Translations under genes and position numbers: made by a program | The notes under the pieces: model-generated | Seen by the model: only the letters and a program-made list of their open reading frames with translations | Told to the model about the DNA's origin: nothing | Database searches by the model: none | From: Ricordea florida | Lineage: Eukaryota; Cnidaria; Anthozoa; Corallimorpharia; Ricordeidae | Length of the DNA: 64,000 nt | Direction of reading: 5' to 3' | Assembly (NCBI GenBank): GCA_949710005.1 | Contig: OX453277.1 | Span: 3,717,001 to 3,781,000 of the forward strand | In this document: positions 47,001 through 58,100 of the stretch, in pieces | How positions within the stretch are numbered: the first letter of the stretch is position 1 | How the letters are laid out: each line of letters opens with the position of its first letter

Positions 47001-50000
47001 TTTTCTTCAAGCAAGTTTTTTCTTGTTATTTTAATTTTACACAAAGTGGGCCTTTTTTGTTTTAATAATAAATTGGCTGCTTTAAAATAGAAACAAGAAT
47101 CCCGATTTGGATTTTCCCACTAAAACGCACTTACAATTCCGAGAAAATCCACTGCACCATGACTTGGCTGGAATTTAATTAGACTGATTGTCTCACACTG
47201 CATGCTGTCAGTCGGCAAATATTGTCATTTTTACAAATACATTTTGGTTGCTTATGTAAGCAGAAAAAGTCATGACAAGTGAGTACTTTCTTTCTCATTT
47301 CACCCAAGAAAAGATTTGTACTTTTTTGCGTAGTCATACAGATTAGGAAATTCTCATTGTCATCGATATAATTTAAATAATGTGTAGCATTCTTAACAAA
47401 ATTTGATCTCAATTGCATGGAAGCTAAACAATGATGCCTGTGACGCTATTTACGGACACAACTAAAATGCAGTGCAAAACGTTGTCACTCTACAACAATT
47501 TGGCCTCAAAACATTATTTTCTCTCAGGAGCTTTCTGCTACACACTTTTTGGTATAAAAGCTCAGTTCATCATTAGACAAAAAGAACCAATCTCCCTTGG
47601 GCTGGTGGAGCAGAAAGATTATTGGTGTGAATGTGATGTGATTGAAACAGGGAAGTTTTTGGACCATTCAATTATTTTGTTTCAACTGAAGGCGGACATG
47701 TGGTATGGTAAAGGAACTACTGGTAATATTCAGCTTATCAACATTCTAAATTGAACTTTTTATTTTTTCCATATTGACACAGCTTGTCTATATCTTTAAA
47801 TGTCTGTCTCATGGTGCTTAAAACGTAAACATTGCCAAAGTACAGAGTGTATTTCAAATTTAAACATGCTAGGAAGCATTTTTTTTCTATCTTGAGAAGA
47901 GGAAGTATCAGCGAAATGGGCCATGAAATGTGGATCTCATCATCTGAACGAACTGTGTTTGTAAATGCTTCACCTTGACAATTAAACTGTTAATGAACAA
48001 ATACTACTCAAAACCTTTGGCAAAGCAGATTCTACGAAAAATTGGGATTAGCCAAAGGAGCAAATATCTTAAATTTCAGCTTCATGGAAAAACACTTACC
48101 TATTTTGCTACGATTTTTAAAACAATTCAACATGAGCACTTCAAAGACATGTGGCATCACATATCAGTTGATTGCACCTTGGTCCTCACGCGATTAGCCT
48201 CGTGTCTCTGGATTGTCTCCACGTGTACAGTCCACCGTAGTGTTTTTTTCTTATAACTTGTTCATCAAGAAATCTTTGATCTCAGTCGAATATAGACAAA
48301 CAGTTTCGGGTATTGGTTGGCTCTCTGACGAACAGCTTCGCCTCATAATCGGTATGGTTGCATCTTAGTTAGCAAGTTACAGAGACGATAGCAATCGTGT
48401 GGGATACTACATGTATGTTATATCCAGTTCCACACAAAAACTGTTAAAAATCCCTACATGTCATGCACCTTAATACCTGCCTTTAACATTGCAATAAATA
48501 GAACTTCTTTATAATTTATTGTTTGAAAGAACCAGAGAGTAAACCCTACACCATGTACAAAAAAAACAAACCTGCAAAGATCGCTGCACATTGCATTCCA
48601 ACTGTAGGAACAGAAATTCTTGCTTCATGTTCTTGAAGGTTGTCATAGTGTACCTGCAGTTGATTCATCAACTGCTCAAGGTTATTTTTCCGTTCAGCAG
48701 TCACAATATGGCAGTAGAAATGATTTGGATTGACACAAGCTGTTGGGCACAAGTCAACAAACATTCCTTTGTTGATCCCTGCAATGGGCGCTGAGCCTGT
48801 GTGTGATGACACTGCAATATACAAAAATCACATCAGTCATGAACCTTTTCACTCCCATAACAACAGAGTGAACTGCCAAGTGGGGTTTGAGAATGGAGGA
48901 AAGTCAGTACTAGTACAAAGTTGTTAAATTGATCCACATGTACTGTTATATTGCATTCTCCAAACTGAAATACAAGGAAAAACCCAGCAATCATTAGGAA
49001 GGAGTTTGATCACTTTTTGGGAGTGAGGGGGTTAGTTGCTTTTTACTTAGGAATATATACTACTGTTGGATAACCAGTTCCCAGGCTTGTCTACACCAAA
49101 AGACAATCCCGGTGGGCTACATGGTATCCATTTATCTACCTCTCCTTAAATAACCAATCGGCAGTAAGTCATACCGAAGGCGGTAAGAAAAGAGGCATGG
49201 CAGATTGTTCATAAAAAAGCAACATATTTTACTGTTACATAAGAATTGAGTGGTACACTGGCAGGGTAACATTTTGAAAGATTTCCTACCACAGGCTACT
49301 CCACATACCTCTCAATGTAATTTTTTATAATAAAAGGATAATCACATTGTCGCTTGGAGATGTAGAATTTCTCTTGCCATGTTGAAAAATATTTCATACA
49401 TGAACTTTTCAACAACCCAAAGAGAAATTTGCATTGCTACACAGCCACGTAACATCCTCTATATCTTAACTCTTTAAGCCGTAAGAGTGACTTTGCAGAT
49501 TTTACTCTGGCTTACGCCAGACGATTTTAATCATCATAGGAGACCCCTTAGGGCTTAAAGCGTCTTTTCCAAACACAACACATATACTAGTACCTGTTGA
49601 ATTGCATGGTTGTTCCTTCCCTGACAGCAACTGACTTATTACTGTAGAGTTGTCCTTCGATACCAGTTCAACTTCGTAGATGGAGCCATTCTTGACGCTA
49701 ACAACCTGCCCTTCAAATTCTTGTTCACAAACAAATTCTTTGAACTCTGGTGGTCCTTGATTAGCAGAAAAACCTTTCAAACAGCACTGCATTGCTTGGG
49801 CAGGAAAAGAAGAAAATTCAGGTTTCAGTGTTCTGATGCTACTTAATGGCAGAGTTGCTGTGTCACCATAGTCAATGTAAAACACTTCAACTGTATTTCC
49901 CTGAGCCTGGTTCACTCTTGCTCGATACCAGCCACCTTCCACATAAAATGCAACACAGAATGCTCCAACTCTGATGGATGTTACACTTTCCTTTGTTGCA

Positions 50001-53000
50001 CTGTAATGTTCCTCAAGCCGGTTCATTAAATCATCCAGTTCACTTGACTGTTCAGAGGCTTGACAGAAAAACTTTTGTGCACTTTCTACATAAGGAACAT
50101 AGACTTGAACTTTGTCTCCATTATTCCACTGAACTGTAGGCACATCACAGATGACAGTAGGTACAGAAGCTGATGCAGTATCTCTACCCAGCATTTGACT
50201 AACAACTCCTGCATCTGATACTAGTTCAACCTCAAAGACTTCATTCTGCACATTAATTATCTGTGCCTTAAATTCCTGTTCAACTGCCACTTCATTAAAG
50301 CTTGGTGGTCCTGGAGACATGGCAAAGCCATTCAGACAGCACTGTACTGCTTGAGCTGGTAATAATGAAAATGCCTCCTTGAGAGTTCTTAACTTGGTTG
50401 GTGGAACTGTTGCTGTATCACCATAGTCGATGTAGAAGACGTCAACTTCTGTCCCTGTAACTCGGTCAACCTTGGCTCTGTACCAGCCGCCTTCTTCATA
50501 CCAAGCTACACAGAAAGATCCTGGAACAACAGAAGACAAAGACTCCGGACTTGCGCTATAGTGTTGTTCCATTCTGTTCATTAGGTCATCCAGTTCACTG
50601 GAGTGTTTTGTGGCCTGACAAAAAAACTTTTGTGCACTTTCTGAAAATGAGATGAAAACATCAACACATTCCCCAGTCTTCCACTGCATGCTTGCCACCT
50701 TACAAGGTGCTTGTTCCGGTTCAACAGCCTGTCTTGATCCCATGCCAAGAACATCACATATTGATGCTTGTGTTTCCATAGATACCAGGTCAACATCAGC
50801 TACTCCACTTTTCACGGAAATTACATGTGCATTGAACTCCTTCTCTGAAACAAGTTCCTGAAATTCATCACCTGAAATGGTACCTGATGTTCTTGAAAAT
50901 GAGCACTCAAGGGCCTGTATGGGCAGATTTTGAAATCTTGGGTTTAACACCCTAACTTGTGACAATGGTATGGTCTCTGTGTTACCATAATCAATGTAGC
51001 ATACAGACACTTGATTGCTCTGGACACTGGTAATCTGTGCACGATACCATGTGTCATCCAAAGGGAACTTAGCAGCGCAAAACTCTCCAGCTACAGGTCT
51101 GCTCAGACAATCTTGTTGATCAATCAAGTTGCTGTAAAACTCGGCCATTTCACCCATCAGTTCATCCAGTGACTCAGCATTCTTCATCAATTGACAGAAA
51201 AATTTTGAAATGCTATCAACAGACGACACAAACACATGCTCTGTAATTCCCGGTTGAAGATCCTGACGAGGAATTTTTGCTGCTTCACGGTTCTTCATCG
51301 GACTAATTATGGACTGAAGTTCAACAGCAATGTCTAGGTTTTTTCCCTCAGAGGTATCAACCAAATCCACAGAGTATGTGTCATTTGATTGATCATATTT
51401 GTCAGCCATCATGACAAGTTCCTTCTCAGTAGTTAACTCTTCAAACCTAATCATAACATCATCAGATAGCAAAGCATCATTAGATATGTCATGGAGTTTA
51501 GCCAAATCACAGTGAACAGCTTGGACTGGTAATTTCATGAAATCAGCCTTAAGTGTCTTGACACGAGACAGAGGGAGAATTTCATAGTTTCCATAGTCGA
51601 CAAAGAGGACTTCTACTAATCCACCTTTTTTCAACCCAGTAATTTTTCCTCTGTACCACGCATCATCTTCCGTGTACTTTGCACAGCACAGCATACCTGT
51701 CCACACAAACAGACACACATGAAAAATTAGGCAACTGTTAACTTGTAATTAAAACATTATTCATCATCTGTCACTACTGTTACACCAAACGAACAACAAT
51801 CAACTAACTACAATCTTTGCTAAAAATGTTGCACGAACAGCTACCCCCTCCAAATGTTGTGTAACATATTAAACACTGTTTTTTTATCACTAAGGTATTA
51901 CATTTGCTTTAGAGGGGTGGGGGTTAGACTTCTCATAATCCCTAATATCCGTAAGAAAACAAGAAATTTGATCAATTGGTCCAAAGCATTTTGGCAAAGA
52001 TTGCAGCTTTTTTCGAGTTTGCCTGTGACAGTGCCAAAATTGACACATACATCTTTCACATATTTTTCCGGGCTCAAATTAACTATCGTCATCATTTAAA
52101 AATTCACCAACTGAATCTAATTCCTTTACAGCCAGACACACTTGCAACATTGCTTGAAAAAGATTTCATAAAATAATGTATATGTTGTAGTTCAATTTTT
52201 TCCTTGGTTCAAATTTTATTTTCCTTTGTTTTCTGGTATGGTAATGTATGATAATGTATGATAATGAGTTTGAAGCAAAGGAAAATAAAATTTGAACCAA
52301 GGATAAAATTGAACTACAACATATATATTGGAACGATTTTGTAGTTCCATATTATGTTCTGTTTGACAGATATTGTGTTTATGTGAGAACTTCAAAAACC
52401 AGTCACTACAGTTTGCAATATCTGTTATACAAAGTGAAACTTAATAGATGGCTTTTCTGGCGATATCTCAAATACATGTAAACATGATCAAATATGACTT
52501 GAAAAGTAAGAAAACAATATCATAGTTCAGTCACTTAATCAATTCACCTGAAGGTGTTAAGAAGCAAATGTCTGGAGAACAAGTCTGAATAAACAGTTTC
52601 CTTTGCAATCAAAGAGTGTCAAGGAACAGTGTTTTCACAATACAGGAGCACCCTTCAAACAATGAGGTTTAAAGTTGAACTTACCACAAGCTGGATTTGA
52701 AATGACATCTTTTTGCCCTGTTTCAATGTAATGACTCATAATCTTGTCCATGAGAGCAGCCAGTTCATCTCCTGATTTAAGTAGCTGGCACCAGAAGTTT
52801 CCTGGATGCTCTGTGTAGCTGACTATGACATCTTCAAAATGACCAACATTGAGGTCAGGACTTGAAAGGGTTTGTGAGAGGACATTTCTCCAGTTCTCTG
52901 TAGTTGGCAATGCACCATCAGCAAGCATTGCATTTCCACCAACAAGGAGCTGATCACTTATGTTGTGATCTTCTCGTTTGTTTCTGATAATGAGCTCAAC

Positions 53001-54863
53001 TCGTTTGACTCCATCCTGATCTTCCGCTACGACAGTCATCATGCCTTCTTTCTCTAAGGCAAGCTCTTGGAACACATTTATATCACGCACTCTCCACTTC
53101 AGCTCTCCACCATTAAACTTTGGCTTAACCCTGCTCAGTGAGCATTCAATTGCTTGTTGCGGCAAATCTGAAAACTTTGGAATCAGTTTCTTTATCTTGC
53201 CAGCTGGTAGAGTTTCAGAGTTGCCATAATCAACATACAGCACAGTAGCACCCTTAGGAGATGTGTCCAACACAACTGCGCGATACCAACAACCGTCCTC
53301 TGAAAACTGAGCACAACAAGGGTCTCCAGGAGAAGGCGAGGACAAGACTTCTTCGTTGGTACCAAGTTTAGAATAATGACGTGCAATTTCCTGCATCAGG
53401 TTCTCAAGCTTTGCTGCATTTCTGAACAACTCACAATAGAACTTTGATGGGGTGATTACATTTGTCACCAAAACTTTCTCCTCTTTACCAATTTGGATCC
53501 TTTCCCTTGCAAAAATGGATGGAAGTGGTGCCTTGGGGGACGAATCTGAGAATTTTATCACAGCAGGACGTGTTGTGGGACTATCAACTTCTCTTGATTT
53601 CACACCATAACCAGCGGCAATCAGAACCTGATTGAGTTCCATATCAAGATCAGTAGTAGTATCAATTAACTTGACTTTATGTCTACCATCAGCCTCAACA
53701 TTCACCACAAGTCCCACAACATGTTTATTATTGATCAATTTGTCAAACAATGCCTTTGCTTCATCAGCCCACAAACCATCTTTACTGTTGGGATCAACCC
53801 CTGCAATGGCAAAATGAATTGCTTGGCAAGGTATTTTGAGGAATTCATCTTTCAAATCCCTTACATCTGAAAGCTCAGTTTTTTGGCTATTGCCAAAATC
53901 CACAAATCTAACTTCTATCTGCCCTGCAGCAATTGAGCTAACATTAGTTATGATTCCTCTGTACCACGACTCATCTTCATAATACTTGGCACAGCAAGGA
54001 TAGCCAACGGTACATGATCTCAAGGGAAGAACCTCTGGCCCAAGGTCTGCATAGACAGCAGCAATACTCTCCATCAAGCTTGCAATGGTTCCTCCCTTTA
54101 GCATCTGCTGGCACCAAAAGTTTGACGGATCTTCTACCCATGTCACCATAAGATCATAGAAAGAATCAGCTGTTAATCTTGTGTGCTCATATTTCACCTC
54201 TCTTTTCAGGTTGGGCTCTCTGGGTAAACTGGCCTGTCCTTTGTCCATAGCTAAAGAATCTGCCTCTGGAGCTGTTCCAAGACCAAGTGACGAACTCAGC
54301 TTATTAAAAACAGAATCCCTGCCGCCATCATCAGTAAAGAGCTGAGCTACAAGGACGCAGTTTTTTCTAAGATGAACTGCTCTGCAATAAAGTTCTTGTT
54401 CTAAAATGGTGTCATTGAGAAGTGTCACTGTTTCTTGCCAGGAACAATCTCCTTTTAGACGATCCAAACCTTCGAGCTCACATTCAAACGATTGCGCTGG
54501 CAGTGTACAAAACTTTTCCTTGGGCACTCTCACACAGCTCACAGGAACTTGATCTGTATTTCCATAGTCGATGAAGAAAACTTCGCATTCTTGGCTGGCG
54601 GAGTTCACACCCAACAGTCTTGCACGATACCACACACCATCGGCTTGGTATTGCACGAGATAAATGGCTCCAACCATGATTTCATCGCTTCTTAAGGGTA
54701 CTGCACTTCCCGCTTGAACAGCCTGATCGATCTCCGACATAAGCGTTTCCAGTTTTCCCGCCTCATCACTGATTTGAACGAAGAAATTCCCTGTCGACTC
54801 GTCCACGTGTAATACAAAAACGTTCACAAATCTTCCAAACGGAAACGTGACTTGCATCGCCAT
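33604..54863 (-). CDS. Giant Tudor-domain protein with 17 Tudor repeats (germ-granule scaffold)
   Basis: Eight exons, all introns phase 1: 54863-52685, 51696-49594, 48811-48572, 46265-45993, 45515-44634, 40905-40471, 39898-34799, 33797-33604. They total 11,406 nt, 3,801 residues. I count 17 extended Tudor domains, each with the pattern C-x-A-x-Y/F...WYRA/G...V-x-Y/F-x-D-Y/F-G and a following SN-like LPxQAIxCxL segment: three and a half in exon 1, to 7.5 by exon 2, one split across exons 3-4, 1.5 in exon 5, half in exon 6 and seven in exon 7. Intact aromatic cages suggest binding of symmetrically dimethylated arginine on Piwi/Vasa-type partners. Residues about 3,440-3,801 form a Glu/Lys-rich disordered tail ending QQQKSVVEK. 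Nearest known relatives are Drosophila Tudor and vertebrate TDRD6/TDRD15, which have fewer repeats. Start [12 protein letters not shown] at the first Tudor block. Confidence 0.95.
33921..34161. mobile_element. MITE in the last Tudor intron
   Basis: Ends GGGGCCAGTTGTTCAAAG and inverted GGGCCAAGTTGTTCGAAG; the next blocks CTAACCCAGGGTTAA also pair with TTAACCCTG and AACCCTGGGTTA near the right end. Non-coding. Confidence 0.7.
41038..41150. repeat. (ATT)n microsatellite
   Basis: About 100 bp of TTA/ATT triplets with occasional C in Tudor intron 6. Related ATT/ATC runs at 43800-43880. Confidence 0.95.
41380..43720 (+). pseudogene. Dead retroelement ORF fragment, split by a 1.4-kb insertion
   Basis: Two parts, 41380-41823 and 43231-43720, read in + frames as one degenerate protein. 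First part: [20 protein letters not shown], then [20 protein letters not shown] and [11 protein letters not shown]. Second part: [33 protein letters not shown] and [20 protein letters not shown], then [16 protein letters not shown]. This succession is familiar from the C-terminal region of an abundant retroelement-encoded protein of invertebrates; I do not assign the class firmly. It contains stops and frameshifts and lies antisense in a Tudor intron. Confidence 0.65.
41824..43230. mobile_element. 1,407-bp non-autonomous element with iterated TTAAACGG motifs
   Basis: Ends GTGACCGGGCAATGGATTT and inverted GTGACCGGGCACTGGATTT, flanked by ATTT on both sides (41820-41823, 43231-43234). Removing it with one ATTT restores the [12 protein letters not shown] reading of the host retroelement, which fixes the boundaries. 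Both subterminal regions (41850-42075 and 43010-43205) are built of many copies of TTAAACGG or GTAAACGGAT in either orientation. No ORF of note. Confidence 0.85.
43929..44538. mobile_element. CAGGGTT-type MITE, 610 bp, 6-bp target duplication
   Basis: Ends CAGGGTTTTCAATAA and TTATTGAAAACCCTG, flanked by CAGTAT on both sides. The subterminal GTAGACGGC at the left and GCCGGCCGCCGGC at the right resemble the 170-bp copies at 26462 and 29592. It also contains a GGGGGTCCGGGGGCATGCCCCC palindromic block. Lies in Tudor intron 5, next to exon 5. Confidence 0.85.
46306..48571. other. Tudor intron 3, no gene seen
   Basis: AT-rich with an ATTTACGTA micro-tandem (about 46746-46785). Two ORFs of about 100 codons lack any recognisable motif and were not called. 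Confidence 0.4.
52190..52315. repeat. Foldback repeat in Tudor intron 1, with a half copy at 40190
   Basis: Left arm TTCCTTGGTTCAAATTTTAT, right arm its reverse complement, loop of GGTAATGTATGATAATGTATG. One arm recurs at about 40193-40230 (CAAAGGAAAATAAAATTTAA) in another intron of the same gene. Confidence 0.7.
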
Positions 54864-55171
54864 ATTGCTAGAAATCTAAATTGGTATCTATTCTTTATTT
54901 TCCAACCTGCAGACACTCATTTCTCTCTTCCTGATCTTGGCGTCGCTACCAGAAAATGCCCCTGATTTGGCCACAACAGCGTCCAAAATGAATCCCCGTT
55001 AGGACCCGACTGCACATGGCCTTGAGCTATACCATAATTTCAGTTGTCGGATCAACGTCGTAAATGCTCGGAAATCTTCGCTAAATCATCGGTTCATTGC
55101 CCTTGATTGACCTTATCGTCGTAAACAATCACACACTGGAGGCGTGGATACTTGGTTAACAGACGATCAAA
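54864..55171. promoter_or_regulatory. Shared divergent promoter region, Tudor gene / HADHB
   Basis: Only 308 bp separate the two start codons, facing away from each other, and no transposon lies between. Both 5' UTRs and core promoters must fit here, or one may lie in the other's leader. No TATA box is obvious; mixed composition with CG dinucleotides (TCGTCGTAAAC, GATCAACGTCGTAAA). Confidence 0.6.
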
Positions 55172-58100
55172 ATGGCGGCTTGCGTGTTCTGCAGTGGAAG
55201 AAGTTTGAGAAACCTTGCGAAAAATTACCATGCCAAAGAAGTGAACTCATGTAAGTATCTCTTAGGTCGAATATTATTATTAGCATTAGTTTTTCATTCT
55301 AATATATTTCTGGAAAGGAAATTTGCGCTTTTGGAAATCAACCAGGATAAATTTTGACGTGGGTCAAAGTCCATAAGAAATAATTATAAAATGGGTTATG
55401 TTCACGGGACTTTCACCTTATACAAATCCTACGAGTGCGTGAGTTGTTTAATGGCGACGCCTTCTTGACCTAACAGTGCTCTTTTGCCCTTGTGACTTCT
55501 CTACTTTTCATAAGTACTCACTCACTTGAATATCAAGGGAAGATACTTTATGAAGTTTTCTGGAAATATTACATCTAAGGTACATTTAACTACAATGCCT
55601 TGTAACCCAAACGTTTACCTTTTTTTTATTTTTAGCACGATATAAAATTTTATAGCTAGAATTCTGCATAACCCCCCATACTTCATTATGCATGATGTAG
55701 CTGAATTGTTTAGGATAATGTATGTGCAAAGACCTTTTTCTGTTTTTGAAGGAAGAAACAGTATTGTATAGCAAATGGCAACTGCACAGTTAATGGAGTA
55801 TGAGGTTATATGGAAATCTAGGCTATCTTTTATTACAACAACCAGTCTTAAAAACCACACCCATTCTTACTTTTACATTTTATAATGCAGTGTTCTTGAG
55901 ATGTGCAAGTACTTCGCTGAAACGGAAAGCTCCCACATCAAAAGGTTTTTAAACACAACCATCCTTTTATAACTCACCTTTGTATATAACACTGACATTA
56001 ATTGATAGTTGTCTTCCACCTGAGGGTGTGATTGTAATTCAGTATTAGTAATCAATGTCTAAAGTACTGACACTGTTTCTCCAGTATTAATGAGAGTGTA
56101 TTATTTAACCTTTTTAACCCCATAAGTGATCAATATGCTACTTCTTCTTTGATAATAAGAGGTCTGCGATTTCCTAGTAATGACAGAACAGACAAGGTTA
56201 TTAATTAATTTTATTATATGGCCTTTTTAGCTCAGGAAAAAAAACTGAAAGGGTTTTTACAATATCTGCTTGTGCGCACAAGAGGTCATTCAAGGTCATG
56301 TTCACTGAGCCAAAACACAGCTGACCATGCGATTGAAACCAGAAGTGACAGAAGAAACAGTTTCTTTGAAAATATGACAACTTTTGTGTATATTAAAGAA
56401 AAGACAATTTTTGTTAAAAAAATGTTCATGATCCCCAGTCATTACAAGAAAATCTTGCCCACTCAGCAGCCAATCAGAGGATGCATACTATTGTAGCCAT
56501 ATAATAATGATAATTAGTATCACCCATCTAGTGGACTGATGCAAATGCCACAATCTGATTGGCTACGCTACTAGAGGACTATTAGTAATAGTCCTCGAGT
56601 AGCGAAATTCGTGGCGCTTTCTTTTGTTTTATTCCCAAATAAATCTTTCTTTCAACTTCCTTTTATTATTGCTTTTTCTGTCCAACTAGTTGGGTGATAC
56701 TAAAACAATTAGACCCTTCACCCTCAAGGGCTACAGGTCTAATTGTTAATTATTATCAATATACAGTGATACATACAAAACGTATGGTCAGATTTAAAAA
56801 ATCTATATACGTTTCAGATATATGTATACAAAGTTCTCCAAACTTTTATTTAATTATATGGCTCTCTGAAAGGAGAATTACTACTTAGATGTATAGAATG
56901 AAAAGGTTGAGTGAAATGTTTCCTTTTGATCGCACAGATCATGTTATGTACCTACTATTTTATAGCAGTTTGTTTTTATTCTTGTCGATAATTAATTTGT
57001 AGATGCCATTCCAAAGAAAACTGGCAAAAACATTGTGCTGGTGGAAGGTGTGAGAACTCCCTTTTTAATGGCTGGTACCAGGCAAGAGCAACACTCTATA
57101 TTAAATTTTATGCTTAACCTTCAAACACGTGCATAGTTTATATTATTTTTAATTTGTGTGGTTTTTAAGAATTGATTTATTTTGTGGTTCTCAATCCTGG
57201 TACTTTCTCTTGACAAGTCATATCTATGCAGCTCGATTTAGAAGAATCATTTTCTTTGTGGTTCTCATTGAGAGTTCTTTTTGTCATTCTTAACAAGTCA
57301 GGTTATTACCAGTAGATATCAGGACTTCAGTCAGATAATCAGGGTAATATTTATGGTAGTTGAATGATTTAAATCAGATATACAATAGAGAGAGAAGGAA
57401 GAAGTTGTGTTTCTAAGATGGTATTTAATTTATATCTCGAACTGATTTCAATTGATTTTCAGTTATGCTGATCTTTTGTCTCACGATCTTCAGAGAGGAG
57501 CTTTACAGTAAGCCTTTTCTTTTTTCCTCATTTTTAAAAGATTATTTAGTTCCTATTAAATGAGAGTTACTGTCAAGTTTTCTTCTTAGGCTTGAGCGTA
57601 TGCCTTGTGAATTTATTTATCGTCAATATTTCTAACCTTAAGTTTTCATGTTCCAGTCTCAACAATAATCACTTCTTTGGGTTGGTTTTTAGGGGTCTTG
57701 TATCGAGAACTGGAATTGACAAAGGTTAGTTGCAGTTAGACAGCATTTACATTGGTTGCAACTACACATATCTTTGATGCCCCTTTGCATAGTTAAATCA
57801 TGCACATCTTGGAAACTTGAATACACATTTTGAGGCAATAAATAGGAATGTCCACACAGTGGCAGTCCTTGCACTGGAGGTTTTCAAATGGTTTACTAAT
57901 CAGTCGGTCATAGCACAGTTTCTTTGCAGTTTTTTTTTTTTTTTTACAATACCAGCAAAGAAACTGACCTTATTTGCTGTATGTTGTGGCAGTACAACTT
58001 AATTCCTTCCCTAATTTAAGTTCTTCCAAGAGGCAAAATACTTGGGTATGCCCCTAGCTGAACTGGTTGGCTTCTGAGACTTTTTAATCCATCCAACAGA

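Noticed and set aside
47431-47754. A 107-codon ORF in Tudor intron 3
   Set aside because: No recognisable domain, no splice partners, length unremarkable for AT-rich intron DNA.
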